A stretch of 64,000 nucleotides of DNA from Metabacillus arenae (GCF_014773385.1 NZ_JACXAI010000035.1:1-64000); one strand, 5' to 3'. Shown: positions 1-8,904, counted from the first letter of the stretch. Translations and numbers: made by a program. The notes: generated from the sequence alone by a model not told the origin.

Positions 1-11
1 GGAATTTAAAA

Positions 12-44
12 AAGATGACCCCTGTTCAATACAGAGATCATCTT
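12..44. terminator. Hairpin, possible terminator of a gene left of the window
   Basis: Arms 12-18 (AAGATGA) and 38-44 (TCATCTT) pair, with a further CTGT/ACAG pairing inside. A T-run follows only at 62-68, after a second weak hairpin (48-64). No gene is visible to its left, so the assignment is tentative. Confidence 0.3.
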
Positions 45-109
45 CTTAAAGCTGCCTAGGCTTTTTTTAAATGTCCTTTACAAAGGGTACATTTTAGTTT
101 TTGTTATAT

Positions 110-408
110 GGGCTATTTTTTATCATGTTCATTTCGATGTTCTTGGATTCTTTTGGAGCAGAATTGGGATTACCGATATGAACCACTGCAGTTCTTGCCA
201 CCTTTCGTACCCTTGGGATTTAAGTCTTCTTCCTATTACTTTTCTTATTTTTGTGCAAATAAAACCAAATATTTCTCCTATTTTAAAAGCCATTCTCTAC
301 TCATTTCTTTGCACACTTATAGGTGAACCTGTTTTTGAAGGGCTAGGATTTTCTCCATTTTTTAATATTTCTAAGTGGTTATTTCCTTGTTACATGCAAA
401 AATTTTGA
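110..408 (+). pseudogene. Remnant of a CBO0543-like small membrane protein
   Basis: I see no intact gene here. One frame (about 117-182) gives a hydrophobic stretch ending in ELGLPI and then stops. A second frame (from about 200) gives YPWDLSLLPITFLIF, QIKPNISPILKAILYS and IGEPVFEGLGF before the stop at 406-408. This order of motifs resembles the CBO0543-type integral membrane proteins of Bacillaceae, which are of unknown function. The two frames do not join and no ribosome binding site precedes them, so this reads as a decayed copy. Family recognition is from memory and moderately uncertain. Confidence 0.4.
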
Positions 409-541
409 GGAGTTAAAACATAGATAAGGCTATGAATATTTTGTGGATACCTTTCGATTTAATAGGAAGGTGTTTTTTATTTTTTAATATAAAGTATGAG
501 CATTCATAAAAAAGAATACGTTTTTGTTATTCTACAATCGG

Positions 542-567
542 ACGCTTATCAGTAAAAGTGTTTTTTG
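542..567 (+). terminator. Putative rho-independent terminator
   Basis: ACGCTT (542-547) pairs with AAGTGT (556-561) and is followed by a T-run ending at 566. It is a short, GU-containing stem. It would close the decayed reading frame to its left. Confidence 0.4.
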
Positions 568-675
568 CAACTTTTAAAGATTTTCTTACAACTATAGCTA
601 ACTTTCAAAAGAATTTACTAACTATTGAAATAATAAAAAGACTTGATTTATATAGAATAACAGTTTATGCTTTTG

Positions 676-690
676 TTAAGCGCTTTCCTT
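676..690. promoter_or_regulatory. Operator-like site, copy 1 (LacI-family type)
   Basis: TTAAGCGCTTTCCTT contains the AAGCGCTT palindrome with the central CG typical of LacI-family operators. An identical 15-bp copy lies at 755-769. The pair sits upstream of a transporter whose cluster carries its own LacI-type regulator (3838-4830). It fits the CcpA cre consensus poorly because the TG and terminal A/T positions fail, so the local regulator is the better candidate. Confidence 0.5.
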
Positions 691-754
691 TAGGGGGAGG
701 ATAGGAATAAAGAAGAGTAATAGAGGAAACATTTTATTTTTTGAAAAGAAAAAA

Positions 755-769
755 TTAAGCGCTTTCCTT
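755..769. promoter_or_regulatory. Operator-like site, copy 2 (LacI-family type)
   Basis: Exact second copy of the 15-bp site at 676-690, with start-to-start spacing of 79 bp, which would permit DNA looping by a tetrameric or paired dimeric repressor. It lies about 100 bp before the symporter start. No convincing -35/-10 pair could be fixed between the two copies. Confidence 0.5.
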
Positions 770-869
770 AATTATTAGAGAAAGTGTAAATAAGTGAGTG
801 CTTAAAGATATGTCGTAGTTTAGCAGGCTTATTCTTTATGGAGTAAAAAAACAAGTGGGAGGGCTACGT

Positions 870-2597
870 ATGATTTGGGTGATTTTTACAACTTTTCTGA
901 TTTACACTGTCTTTGTGATGTGGTTTTCATGGTACAAAACAAAAGGGACTGATTTAACTAGTTCAGACGGATATTTTCTTGGAGGAAGAAGTTTGACAGG
1001 TGTAGTAATAGCGAGTTCGATCATCTTGACAAACTTATCCACTGAACAAATCATAGGATTGAACGGACAGGCCTTTGGTGAGTCGCTGGTTGTCATGGCT
1101 TGGGAAGTATCGGCGCCGATAGCCTTGATTTTTATGGCTTTTGTCTTTTTACCAAGGTATTTGAAAACAGGGATTACGACGATTCCGGATTTTCTAGAAC
1201 AACGGTATGACTTGAGAACAAGACAGATCATTTCGGTCTTATTTATATTAGGCTATGCTGTAGCCTATTTGCCGACTGTCCTTTATTCAGGTGCATTAGT
1301 ACTTGACAGTATTTTTTCGTTAACTTCGATTACAAATATGAGTCCATTTATGATCGTTTTATTAATATCTGTTGCAATAGGTGTTATTGGATGTGGGTAT
1401 GTCATTTTAGGTGGACTTAAAGCGACTGCAATGAGTGATACCATAAATGGAATTGGGTTAGTGATTGGCGGCTTGCTTATTCCAATTTTAGCATTAATTG
1501 CTCTTGGCGGAGGAAATTTAGCAGATGGTCTTGATAAGCTGTTGACCGCAAACCCTGCGAAATTGAATGCGATTGGTAACCATTCATCGTCTGTACCATG
1601 GTCGGTATTGTTAACAGGAATGTTATTTAACAACTTATTTTATTGGACTACGAACCAAACAATTATCCAACGAAGTTTAGGTGCTAAAAACTTAGCTGAA
1701 GGACAAAAAGGTGTACTGTACGCCGGGTTGTTTAAAGTATTTGGTGTCACCTTCTTAGCCCTACCTGGTATCATTGCTTATTTTCTGTATGGAAATACGA
1801 TTGCAAATCCAGACATGGCATATCCTTCACTTGTTGTAGAAGTCTTGCCAGTTGCCTTATCAGGGTTTTTGGCAGCAGTGTTATTTGGGGCAATCATGAG
1901 TTCGTTTAATAATGCTCTGAATGCTTCGATTACATTGTTTACATTAGATATTTATAAGCCGATTTTTAAACCCAAAGCAAAGGAAAAGGAACTTGTTAAA
2001 GCAGGAAGAATATTTTCCGCAATTTTGGCAGCGGTTTCAGTGGTTGTTGCACCATTTATTATTTTTGCACCTTCTGGGCTGTACGCTTATTTGCAGGAAA
2101 TGTTCGGATTCTATAGTTTACCAATTCTTGCAATGGTTGTTGTTGGATTTTTCAGTAAGCGAGTTCCGGCAAGTGCACCGAAAATCGCCATTGTTGTTCA
2201 CGTTATTTTGTATACGCTATCAAAGGTGGTGCTCGGCCATATTAACTTCCTTTATATTTTATCCGTCTTATTCCCAATTAACATATTAGTAATGGTTATT
2301 GTCGGAAGGTTAAAACCTAGAGGGACACCTTTTGAATTACATGATGCGAATGTCGTTGATATGAAGCCGTGGAAGTATGCTAAAGCCTTTTCGATTTTTA
2401 TCATGGCAGTGATGATTGGTGTCTATGCATTTTTCTCACCGATTGGTGTAGCAGAGGTAAATGTAGCTTATTCACCTTGGTCATTTGTCTTTTTATTGGC
2501 AGTTATCCTGCTTATCGGCGGGATATTCTGGTTCTGGCGCAGAACCGAAAGAAGATTTGACTTCAATGAATCGAAAAAAATAAATAATGTCTCCTAA
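870..2597 (+). CDS. Sodium:solute symporter (SSS/SLC5 family)
   Basis: Sodium-coupled importer in the cytoplasmic membrane, probably for a sugar, polyol or similar solute. The 575-residue protein is nearly all hydrophobic helices with short loops. YFLGGRSLTG (about residues 35-44) and NLSTEQIIG (about 55-63) are typical of the SGLT/YidK-like branch. I chose ATG 870 over the in-frame GTG at 855 because GGGAGGG (857-863) is a ribosome binding site correctly spaced for 870. It is first in a co-directional group with a Gfo/Idh/MocA dehydrogenase and a LacI-type regulator, which suggests that the imported compound is the substrate of that dehydrogenase. The substrate itself cannot be read from sequence. 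Confidence 0.9.
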   Translation: MIWVIFTTFLIYTVFVMWFSWYKTKGTDLTSSDGYFLGGRSLTGVVIASSIILTNLSTEQIIGLNGQAFGESLVVMAWEVSAPIALIFMAFVFLPRYLKTGITTIPDFLEQRYDLRTRQIISVLFILGYAVAYLPTVLYSGALVLDSIFSLTSITNMSPFMIVLLISVAIGVIGCGYVILGGLKATAMSDTINGIGLVIGGLLIPILALIALGGGNLADGLDKLLTANPAKLNAIGNHSSSVPWSVLLTGMLFNNLFYWTTNQTIIQRSLGAKNLAEGQKGVLYAGLFKVFGVTFLALPGIIAYFLYGNTIANPDMAYPSLVVEVLPVALSGFLAAVLFGAIMSSFNNALNASITLFTLDIYKPIFKPKAKEKELVKAGRIFSAILAAVSVVVAPFIIFAPSGLYAYLQEMFGFYSLPILAMVVVGFFSKRVPASAPKIAIVVHVILYTLSKVVLGHINFLYILSVLFPINILVMVIVGRLKPRGTPFELHDANVVDMKPWKYAKAFSIFIMAVMIGVYAFFSPIGVAEVNVAYSPWSFVFLLAVILLIGGIFWFWRRTERRFDFNESKKINNVS

Positions 2598-2667
2598 TCG
2601 GTAGAAAAAAGAAACAAAAAATGAATCTCCAGAAATTAAATAAAAGAAATGAAAGGTGTGAAAGGAA

Positions 2668-3714
2668 ATGGTGAAAAAGGTAAAGGTAGGAATTGTCGGG
2701 CTTGGGCGATTAGGATGTCAGCACGCGGAAAATATTGCTTTTCGGATTCCAAATTGTGAGCTTACTGCAGTATGCAGTGTAGTAGAAGATGAGGTAAAAG
2801 AGGTTCAAGAAAAATGGGGGATCCCTTATAGCTACACAAATTACGATGAGATGCTAAAGAACAAGGAATTGGATGCTATTTTTATTGCATCACCATCTGG
2901 TTTTCATTGCGAACAAATAACAAAAGCGCTTCAAGCCGGATTCCATGTTTTTAGTGAAAAACCACTGGGATTATACTTAGAAGAAGCACTAGAAGTACAA
3001 AAAGTTGTTGATGCACACTTAGATAAAGTGTTTATGCTGGGATTTATGCGCAGATATGATAAGTCTTATGCTGCTGCTAAACAAAAAATTGACAATGGAG
3101 ACATCGGAGATCCGATCTTGATTCGTTGTTATGGATTAGATCCAGCGAGCCAAATGGATAATTTTTTGAAATTTGCAAAAGCGAATTATAGCGGCGGGCT
3201 TTTCTTAGACATGTCTATTCATGACTTGGATTTAGCGCGTTGGTACATGGCCACGGAAGCACAAGAAGTATGGGCAATTGGCGGCGGCTATGCCCGTCCT
3301 GAATTTGAAGAGATTCAAGATGCTGAAACTGGTGTAGCAATGGTCCGCTTTGAAAATAATGCAATCGGTATTTTTGTTGCGGGACGAAATTGTGCACATG
3401 GTTATCATATTGAAACAGAAATTATTGGAACAAAGGGAAGTATCAGAATTGGTACACTTCCTGAGCGCAATCAAATTGTCTTGCTACAGGAAAATGGTGC
3501 GGTCAAAGAATGTTATGATGGTTTCTTAGAGCGCTTCGAACAAGCATATTTAAGCGAAGTAGAAGAATTTATAAATTGCATTTTAGAGAAACGTAAGCCA
3601 GCCGTTACTGTACAAGACGGAGTAGAATCAACAAAATTAGGCTATGCTTGTAAAAAATCATTCGAAACACGTCAATTGGTGAACTTGCAGGATGAACAAC
3701 TTGTTACGAATTAA
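2668..3714 (+). CDS. Gfo/Idh/MocA oxidoreductase, inositol 2-dehydrogenase-like
   Basis: NAD(P)-dependent dehydrogenase of 348 residues, probably oxidising inositol, a scyllo-inositol-like polyol or a sugar. The N-terminal Rossmann fold opens with GIVGLGRLG (residues 8-16). The family catalytic lysine is in SEKP (Lys98), and the Asp-x3-His pair of inositol dehydrogenases is present as Asp181 and His185 (LDMSIHDLD). The length is normal for IolG/IolX-type enzymes. It follows the symporter by 70 bp, and a GAAAGG ribosome binding site precedes ATG 2668. Uptake plus oxidation under a LacI-type regulator suggests an inducible catabolic unit. No IolB, IolC or IolE partner is present here, so the downstream steps must be encoded elsewhere. 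Confidence 0.85.
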   Translation: MVKKVKVGIVGLGRLGCQHAENIAFRIPNCELTAVCSVVEDEVKEVQEKWGIPYSYTNYDEMLKNKELDAIFIASPSGFHCEQITKALQAGFHVFSEKPLGLYLEEALEVQKVVDAHLDKVFMLGFMRRYDKSYAAAKQKIDNGDIGDPILIRCYGLDPASQMDNFLKFAKANYSGGLFLDMSIHDLDLARWYMATEAQEVWAIGGGYARPEFEEIQDAETGVAMVRFENNAIGIFVAGRNCAHGYHIETEIIGTKGSIRIGTLPERNQIVLLQENGAVKECYDGFLERFEQAYLSEVEEFINCILEKRKPAVTVQDGVESTKLGYACKKSFETRQLVNLQDEQLVTN

Positions 3715-3837
3715 AGCGTAGGTTGCCTTTGGTAGGTTTTACATTTACGATCTTTGAAAGGTACATGATGCAAATTATATGATACCCTATTAAAAGAAGA
3801 TAATAAATTGTGAACTAGGATAAGTGAGGCAAATGGC

Positions 3838-4830
3838 ATGAAAGTAACAATTTACGATGTAGCAAAAAAAGCAGGAGTATCAATCGCTACAGTCTCTAAA
3901 GTCATTAATAACACTGGTAATATGCGGGAATCCACGAGACAGAAAGTAAAAGAGACAATGAAACAGATGAATTATCAACCTAGTGTAATGGCGTCTGCGT
4001 TAATGGGGAAAAAAACGGAAACACTTGGGTTGTTGGTACCTGATATATCTAATCCTTTTTTCTCCGAGATGGCTCGAACAATTGAGGATCGTGCACATGA
4101 GCGTGGAATGAGTGTGATCATGTGCAGCACAGACGAAAATGCGGAGAAAGAAATGAAATATGTAGAGTTATTGCAACGAAAGCAAGTGGACGGTTTTATC
4201 GTAGCTTCCAGTTTTCATGACAAGAGTTTGTTACAAGAACTGATTAAAAATAACATCCCGCTTGTCATGCTCACACAAGATGATCCTTCGCTTGATGTTT
4301 CGAAGGTTTCTGTAGATGACTTTAAAGGCGGTTATGAGGCAATATCCTATCATTTTTCAAATGGTCATCGAAAAATAGCGATCATTGCTGAAAATGCACA
4401 CAGCAGTATTTTGCGTATTTATGGCTATCGAGAGGCGCATGAGGCATATGGAGTCGAATGTAAAGAAGAGTACATTTTACGTACAAATGCATCGATTCCA
4501 AGTGGGAAGAAAGTTTTTGAAGAGTTATTTAGTCGGACAGACATCGACCCACCAACAGCAATATTTGCTTGTAATGATCAGCTTGCGATTGGTGTCATTC
4601 AAGGTGCAAAAGAAAGAGGGCTGGAAATTCCTAAAGATTTAGCGATTATAGGATTTGATAATACAATTTTGGCTACAACTACTGTACCAGGACTAACAAC
4701 GGTTGCCCAACCTATTGCACTGATGGGGAAAAAAATAGTTGATATTCTTATCGAAGAAATCAAGGAAGGCAAATCTTCGAAAGAACGAATCCTATATAAT
4801 CCTGATTTGATTGTGAGAGGAACAACATAA
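3838..4830 (+). CDS. LacI/GalR family transcriptional regulator
   Basis: DNA-binding regulator of 330 residues. The N-terminal helix-turn-helix (TIYDVAKKAGVSIATVSKV, residues 3-21) and the hinge (PSVMASALMG) are followed by a periplasmic-binding-protein-like effector domain (LGLLVPDISNPFF to the end). The family usually represses nearby sugar genes until an effector binds. It lies 123 bp after the dehydrogenase in the same direction and probably controls the symporter and dehydrogenase genes through the twin AAGCGCTT sites at 676-690 and 755-769, although it could also be a CcpA-like global regulator paralogue. A hairpin at 4895-4933 ends the unit. Confidence 0.9.
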   Translation: MKVTIYDVAKKAGVSIATVSKVINNTGNMRESTRQKVKETMKQMNYQPSVMASALMGKKTETLGLLVPDISNPFFSEMARTIEDRAHERGMSVIMCSTDENAEKEMKYVELLQRKQVDGFIVASSFHDKSLLQELIKNNIPLVMLTQDDPSLDVSKVSVDDFKGGYEAISYHFSNGHRKIAIIAENAHSSILRIYGYREAHEAYGVECKEEYILRTNASIPSGKKVFEELFSRTDIDPPTAIFACNDQLAIGVIQGAKERGLEIPKDLAIIGFDNTILATTTVPGLTTVAQPIALMGKKIVDILIEEIKEGKSSKERILYNPDLIVRGTT

Positions 4831-4894
4831 CGATTAGATCTTTCAAAATTAAACTGGTAGTACACGATCCCAACACAATATAGACAATCTGGAG

Positions 4895-4933
4895 CCCGAC
4901 TTTAGTCATACTATTACATTACTAAAGTTCGGG
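4895..4933 (+). terminator. Hairpin terminator after the LacI-type gene
   Basis: CCCGACTTTAGT (4895-4906) pairs with ACTAAAGTTCGGG (4921-4933) with one bulged base. ATCCTTTTC follows. It sits 65 bp after the regulator stop. Confidence 0.6.
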
Positions 4934-4964
4934 ATCCTTTTCATACGGTTTGAACAGTAGAACC

Positions 4965-5207
4965 CTATAAAAAGTGTGATACGAGTGTTGCGACAACCTC
5001 TTTAGTTCGTTGCCAGTATGAGCGCTTTTTATAAGTGGCATATGTTAAGAGCTCAGAGCGATGAAGATCTTCATAAATTAAATTCTTAATATGCTGAGTA
5101 AAGTCTTAATCATAAATTAAGCAATTCATCTTATCATTTAAATATAAACTCCGTTTATCAAAGTTCGCGGTACCAATATCACATACATGGTCATCAATGA
5201 GCTGCGA
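4965..5207 (-). pseudogene. C-terminal fragment of cardiolipin synthase (PLD family)
   Basis: Read on the minus strand, the frame gives IDDHVCDIGTANFDKRS, then LYLNDKMNCLIYD, an internal TAA, HIKNLIYEDLH, and an ending YKKRSYWQRTKEVVATLVSHFL-like tail with a stop at 4965-4967. This is the second phospholipase D half of cardiolipin synthase, including the conserved GTANFDKRS segment. The N-terminal three quarters are absent and one in-frame stop is present, so it cannot be functional. Its left end abuts an unrelated antiporter-type fragment at about 5198-5207. Confidence 0.7.
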
Positions 5208-5545
5208 ATGAAGTGACGGGAAGTTTTCTGCCCATGACTCCTAAGTTTTCAAGATGCTCCTTCCCTGTTGTATAAATAACCACTCCCACTGCCATAAATA
5301 ATACAGTTTTATATAAAATGTGATTAACTAGGTGAAAAATAGCTCCTGCTATTCCATCTACAGTTCCCATACTAATACCCATAATCATATAACCAACCTG
5401 GATGATAATGGGATAGCTTAATAATTTACGAACCTGGTTTTGCCTTAAGGCCATTACCATTCCAAACAAAGCCGATATAAGACCAGCATATGCCAAAATA
5501 TTGATCCCAGACAGCAAGACGCTCATTACATATACTCCCACTTTC
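5194..5545 (-). pseudogene. Internal fragment of a NuoL/MrpD-type proton-translocating membrane subunit
   Basis: The minus-strand frame encodes about 115 residues with SALFGMVMALRQNQVRKLLSY-type sequence and IFHLVNHILYKTVLFMAVG. The latter is the conserved lysine/histidine-bearing core of the proton_antipo_M domain shared by complex I, Mrp antiporters and group 4 hydrogenase subunits. Intact members have roughly 450-600 residues, so both ends are missing. It ends by running into the cardiolipin synthase fragment and begins at the junction with the GNAT fragment near 5541. I cannot tell which complex it came from. Confidence 0.65.
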
Positions 5546-5795
5546 GAGAGTTGCAAAAGCTTTGACTGATTATGCTTTTAATGAGTTACACATAAACAAA
5601 GTGGAAATTAGAGCTGCTGTTGAAAATAAGAATAGTAGGGGTATTCCCGAAAGATTGGGGTTTGTAAACGAAGGGTGTATTAGACAAGCAGAATGGCTGT
5701 ATGATCATTATGTTGACCATGTTGTTTATGGGATGTTGGCAGAAGAATGGAATGAAAATATTTTGATCGAACTTTTTTATAAAAATTGCACATAA
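5541..5795 (+). pseudogene. C-terminal fragment of a RimJ/RimL-type GNAT acetyltransferase
   Basis: From about 5541 the frame reads LSRVAKALTDYAFNEL, INKVEIRAAVENK, SRGIPERLGFVNEG and WLYDHYVDHVVYGML, the C-terminal half of a ribosomal-protein-serine-acetyltransferase-like GNAT enzyme. The acetyl-CoA loop upstream is largely missing. A TTG at 5562 is only the first possible start inside the fragment. The natural gene end and its terminator survive (5805-5849). A second copy of this gene tail plus terminator occurs at 11803-11949. Confidence 0.65.
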
Positions 5796-5910
5796 CATTC
5801 ACAGAAAAGAATCCATTTTGATCAATCTTATTTCAAAATGGATTCTTTTTGTTTTCTGCTATATAAGGTCTAGAAATATCCTTTTGCCCCAACTTTATTA
5901 CAAAGCTACA
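5762..5910. repeat. Direct repeat copy A flanking the GABA module
   Basis: This 149-bp segment comprises the last codons of the GNAT fragment, its terminator and the following AT-rich DNA. It matches 11803-11949 in the same orientation with scattered single-base differences, from TTTGATCGAAC to AAAGCTACA. The two copies enclose exactly the GABA regulator-catabolic gene set. Confidence 0.75.
5805..5849. terminator. Strong bidirectional terminator
   Basis: A 17-bp perfect stem is formed by 5805-5821 and 5833-5849 (core AGAATCCATTTTGA / TCAAAATGGATTCT). T-rich sequence follows on the plus strand and A-rich sequence flanks the other side. It originally ended the GNAT gene. Confidence 0.8.
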
Positions 5911-6037
5911 TCAGCTTCTTCTTAATAGCATTCTTATTTTACATGACATAATCATTGAGACAAAGAGAGACAAGAGGGTAACTGAATCCAATATGAATTC
6001 GTTTCAGAAAGCACAAGGACCAGCCCCTTGTATACCC

Positions 6038-7450
6038 CTAAGACATTGCCCGGTATAGGCGGTCTACCGCTTCTGCAATCTTGTCTTCTGGTATGCTTGC
6101 GAATCCGATTACTAGTTCGATGATGTTTTGGTGCTTATATATGTTGTTTAGCATGAATCGTTTCATTGTGTAGATTTCCAGTTTTTCCTGTTTTGCTCTT
6201 TCTTCGATTTCTTCATAGTCTTTATTGCTTCTAAAATGAGCATAGAAGTGAAGTCCCGCAGGTATATCCTCAATCTGAATATTATCTTTAAAACGTCCAA
6301 TCAGCTCGTTTATTAAGATTTTTCGTTTTGTTTCATAATGATGATTCATTCGTTTCACATGCCGATGGTATTCGCCATTTTTGATAAAATAATGCAATGT
6401 GAAAAGATTGATGGTATTGCTGGACTGAATTAAATGTTGATAATGGCGCCGATATTCTCTCAATAGACCGGGCGGTAATACCATATAACTAATACGTATC
6501 CCAGGCAGCATTGTTTTTGAAAAAGTTCCCGTATAAATGACGCGTTGATTTCTGTCTAAGCTTTGTAAAGAGGGAATATTATCAGTTTCATACTTAAATT
6601 CACTATCATAATCATCCTCGACTATATACCGGTCTTCAGTATAAGTCGACCAATTTAACAGTTCAATCCGTCTTGAAATTGGCATGATTTTACCAGTCGG
6701 AAATTGGTGTGATGGCGTCACAAACACAAAATTTGCTTTGGCAGCTTCAATTTCTTTTATGCTAATTCCTTTTTCATCTATTTTTACAGGATGAACATCA
6801 AATTCCATGCTCTTTAGTAAATGATATAACCGGGAGTAACCAGGATCCTCCATTGCTATGACTGTATTCCTGTCCCGCATATCCATTAGCTGGCGTATTA
6901 ATGACATCGTGCCTGCTCCAATAACAATTTGCTCGGGTTCGCAAATCACCCCGCGCGTTAAGGCAATTAAACGACAAATGGTTTTTCTTACAATATAAGG
7001 GCCTTGAGGATGGATAATTTCTGACAGTTCCCGTTGGTGGTGGTCAATTGTTTTTTGCTGGCACCTAAACCATTTTTTAAAAGGAAAAAGAGAAATATTT
7101 GAAGTCATGTGAGAAAGGGAAAGCCATTCTTCCTTATCGACAATGCTTTCCTTTAGGTCACTAGGCAATGAAGATTCAATTGCGTCTCCCTGGTTGATAA
7201 ACTGCGTAATTTTTTCAACAAAGTACCCTTTTCTTTCGGTCGTATAGATATATCCCTCTGTAAGCAGCTGGTCATATGCGGTCATAACGGAGTTCATGCT
7301 GACTTTTAATTGCCGGGCCAATGTTCTTTTTGGTGGAAGCTTCTCGCCAGGCTTTAGCCTGCCCAGTAAGATGTACTCCTTGATTCCCTCGTAAATCTGC
7401 TGATAGATATAATTCGTTTTTGCATTTTTATCAAGCGTTAAATAAATCAT
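6038..7450 (-). CDS. gabR: MocR-family PLP-dependent regulator, GabR-like
   Basis: Chimeric regulator of 470 residues: a GntR-type winged helix at residues 1-75 (GEKLPPKRTLARQLKVSMNS) fused to an aminotransferase class I fold (about 100-470) that binds pyridoxal phosphate at the lysine in TGTFSKTMLPG. In Bacillus subtilis GabR activates gabTD in the presence of GABA and PLP and represses itself. It is transcribed divergently from the aminotransferase gene, and the 127-bp gap holds GGTACCA and a TTTGGTA/TACCAAA inverted repeat (see 7471-7514). Position and architecture support GabR over PdxR. The effector has not been tested. Confidence 0.85.
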   Translation of the reverse strand: MIYLTLDKNAKTNYIYQQIYEGIKEYILLGRLKPGEKLPPKRTLARQLKVSMNSVMTAYDQLLTEGYIYTTERKGYFVEKITQFINQGDAIESSLPSDLKESIVDKEEWLSLSHMTSNISLFPFKKWFRCQQKTIDHHQRELSEIIHPQGPYIVRKTICRLIALTRGVICEPEQIVIGAGTMSLIRQLMDMRDRNTVIAMEDPGYSRLYHLLKSMEFDVHPVKIDEKGISIKEIEAAKANFVFVTPSHQFPTGKIMPISRRIELLNWSTYTEDRYIVEDDYDSEFKYETDNIPSLQSLDRNQRVIYTGTFSKTMLPGIRISYMVLPPGLLREYRRHYQHLIQSSNTINLFTLHYFIKNGEYHRHVKRMNHHYETKRKILINELIGRFKDNIQIEDIPAGLHFYAHFRSNKDYEEIEERAKQEKLEIYTMKRFMLNNIYKHQNIIELVIGFASIPEDKIAEAVDRLYRAMS

Positions 7451-7470
7451 ATTTATCCCTCATATTCTCT

Positions 7471-7514
7471 GGTACCATCATTTTCCCCCTTTTGGTACTT
7501 TTCATTATACCAAA
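7471..7514. promoter_or_regulatory. GabR-type operator region between divergent genes
   Basis: GGTACCA (7471-7477) is followed by the inverted repeat TTTGGTA (7491-7497) and TACCAAA (7508-7514). The ATACCA element within the last arm resembles the ATACCA direct repeats bound by B. subtilis GabR. The placement between gabR and gabT suits simultaneous self-repression and activation. Confidence 0.5.
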
Positions 7515-7577
7515 GTGATGTCAGAATATCATTATATTCAAATTATTTAAAATTATAAAATAACGAGGGGGATAAAA

Positions 7578-8879
7578 ATGACAACATCCTTTTTAACGAC
7601 TAAAGACTTACAAGAAAAAAGAAAAAAATATGTTCCTAAAGGTGTCAGTAACGGGAATTTAAATATTGCACAAAAAGCTACAGGTGCGACCATAATAGAT
7701 ATTGATGGAAACGAATGGATTGATTTTGCTGGTGCAATCGGAACCTTGAATGTGGGCCATAGCCATCCAAAAGTAACAGCATCTGTAAAAGAACAAGTGG
7801 AAAGATTTTTGCATCCCGGGTTCAATGTAATGATGTACGAAGGATACATTACTCTTGCAGAAAAATTATGCCAAATCACACCTGGTGATTTTGACAAGCA
7901 AACGATTTTCTTTAACTCAGGTGCGGAAGCGGTTGAAAATGCGATTAAAATCTCACGTCGTTATACAGGCCGCCAAGCGGTTGTTTCATTTGTCCGCGGG
8001 TATCATGGAAGGACGAATTTAACAATGGGAATGACAAGTAAAGTAAAGCCATATAAGTTTGGTTTCGGTCCTTTCGCTCCGGAAATCTACCAAGCGCCAT
8101 TCCCATATATGTATCACAAGCCAAGCGAAATGACAGATGAAGCTTATATTGACATGAAGATTGAAGAATTTAAAGACTTTTTCCTCGCGACAGTAGCTCC
8201 AGAGACGGTTGCTTGTGTGGTGATGGAGCCAGTTCAAGGGGAGGGCGGATTTATCATACCTCCGAAGAAGTTTGTTCAAGCAGTAAGCGAATTCTGTAAA
8301 GAACACGGAATTGTGTTTGTGGCAGATGAAATTCAAACTGGATTTGGCCGTACAGGAAAGTTATTCGCGATCGACCACTATGATGTAACACCTGATTTAA
8401 TCACTGTCTCAAAATCATTAGCTGCAGGTCTGCCATTAAGCGGTGTTGTAGGCAGAACGGAAATCTTAAATGTTGCAGACCCAGGTGAATTAGGCGGCAC
8501 GTATGCAGGAAGTCCGGTTGCTTGTGCTGCTGCATTAGCTGTGATTGATATTATGGAAGAGGAAAATTTAGTTGAAAAATCTGAAATCCTTGGGCAAAAA
8601 TTTGAAGTCAAATTAAAAGAGCTTGCTGAAAAGCATGATTATATTGGAGATATCCGCCGCTTAGGCGCAATGGTTGCAGTGGAAATGGTTGAGGATCGTG
8701 CAAGCAAAGAACCGAATAAAACGAAAGCAGCTGAAATCGTTAAATATGCAAACAAAAACGGCCTTTTGCTTCTTTCTGCTGGATTGAAAAGCAACGTCGT
8801 TCGCTTCCTAGCGCCGTTAGTAATTACTGACGAAGAATTATCAAAAGGACTTGCAATTTTAGAAAAAGCATTTGAATAA
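7578..8879 (+). CDS. gabT: 4-aminobutyrate aminotransferase (class III)
   Basis: PLP enzyme that transfers the amino group of GABA to 2-oxoglutarate, giving succinate semialdehyde and glutamate, in the cytosol. It has 433 residues, the usual class III length. FFNSGAEAVENAIKISR is the cofactor phosphate-binding region, FVADEIQTGFGRTG carries the conserved aspartate, and the Schiff-base lysine is in TVSKSLAAGLPLSG. ATG 7578 follows a GAGGGGG ribosome binding site. It overlaps no neighbour but is translated with the permease and dehydrogenase that complete the GABA route. A related omega-amino acid substrate such as 5-aminovalerate or beta-alanine cannot be excluded. Confidence 0.9.
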   Translation: MTTSFLTTKDLQEKRKKYVPKGVSNGNLNIAQKATGATIIDIDGNEWIDFAGAIGTLNVGHSHPKVTASVKEQVERFLHPGFNVMMYEGYITLAEKLCQITPGDFDKQTIFFNSGAEAVENAIKISRRYTGRQAVVSFVRGYHGRTNLTMGMTSKVKPYKFGFGPFAPEIYQAPFPYMYHKPSEMTDEAYIDMKIEEFKDFFLATVAPETVACVVMEPVQGEGGFIIPPKKFVQAVSEFCKEHGIVFVADEIQTGFGRTGKLFAIDHYDVTPDLITVSKSLAAGLPLSGVVGRTEILNVADPGELGGTYAGSPVACAAALAVIDIMEEENLVEKSEILGQKFEVKLKELAEKHDYIGDIRRLGAMVAVEMVEDRASKEPNKTKAAEIVKYANKNGLLLLSAGLKSNVVRFLAPLVITDEELSKGLAILEKAFE

Positions 8880-8904
8880 AAAATTATTTAAAGGGGGTGC
8901 AAGT

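Noticed and set aside
676-769. Calling the twin AAGCGCTTTCC sites CcpA cre elements
   Set aside because: Three of the conserved cre positions fail in each copy, and a dedicated LacI-type regulator is encoded in the cluster.
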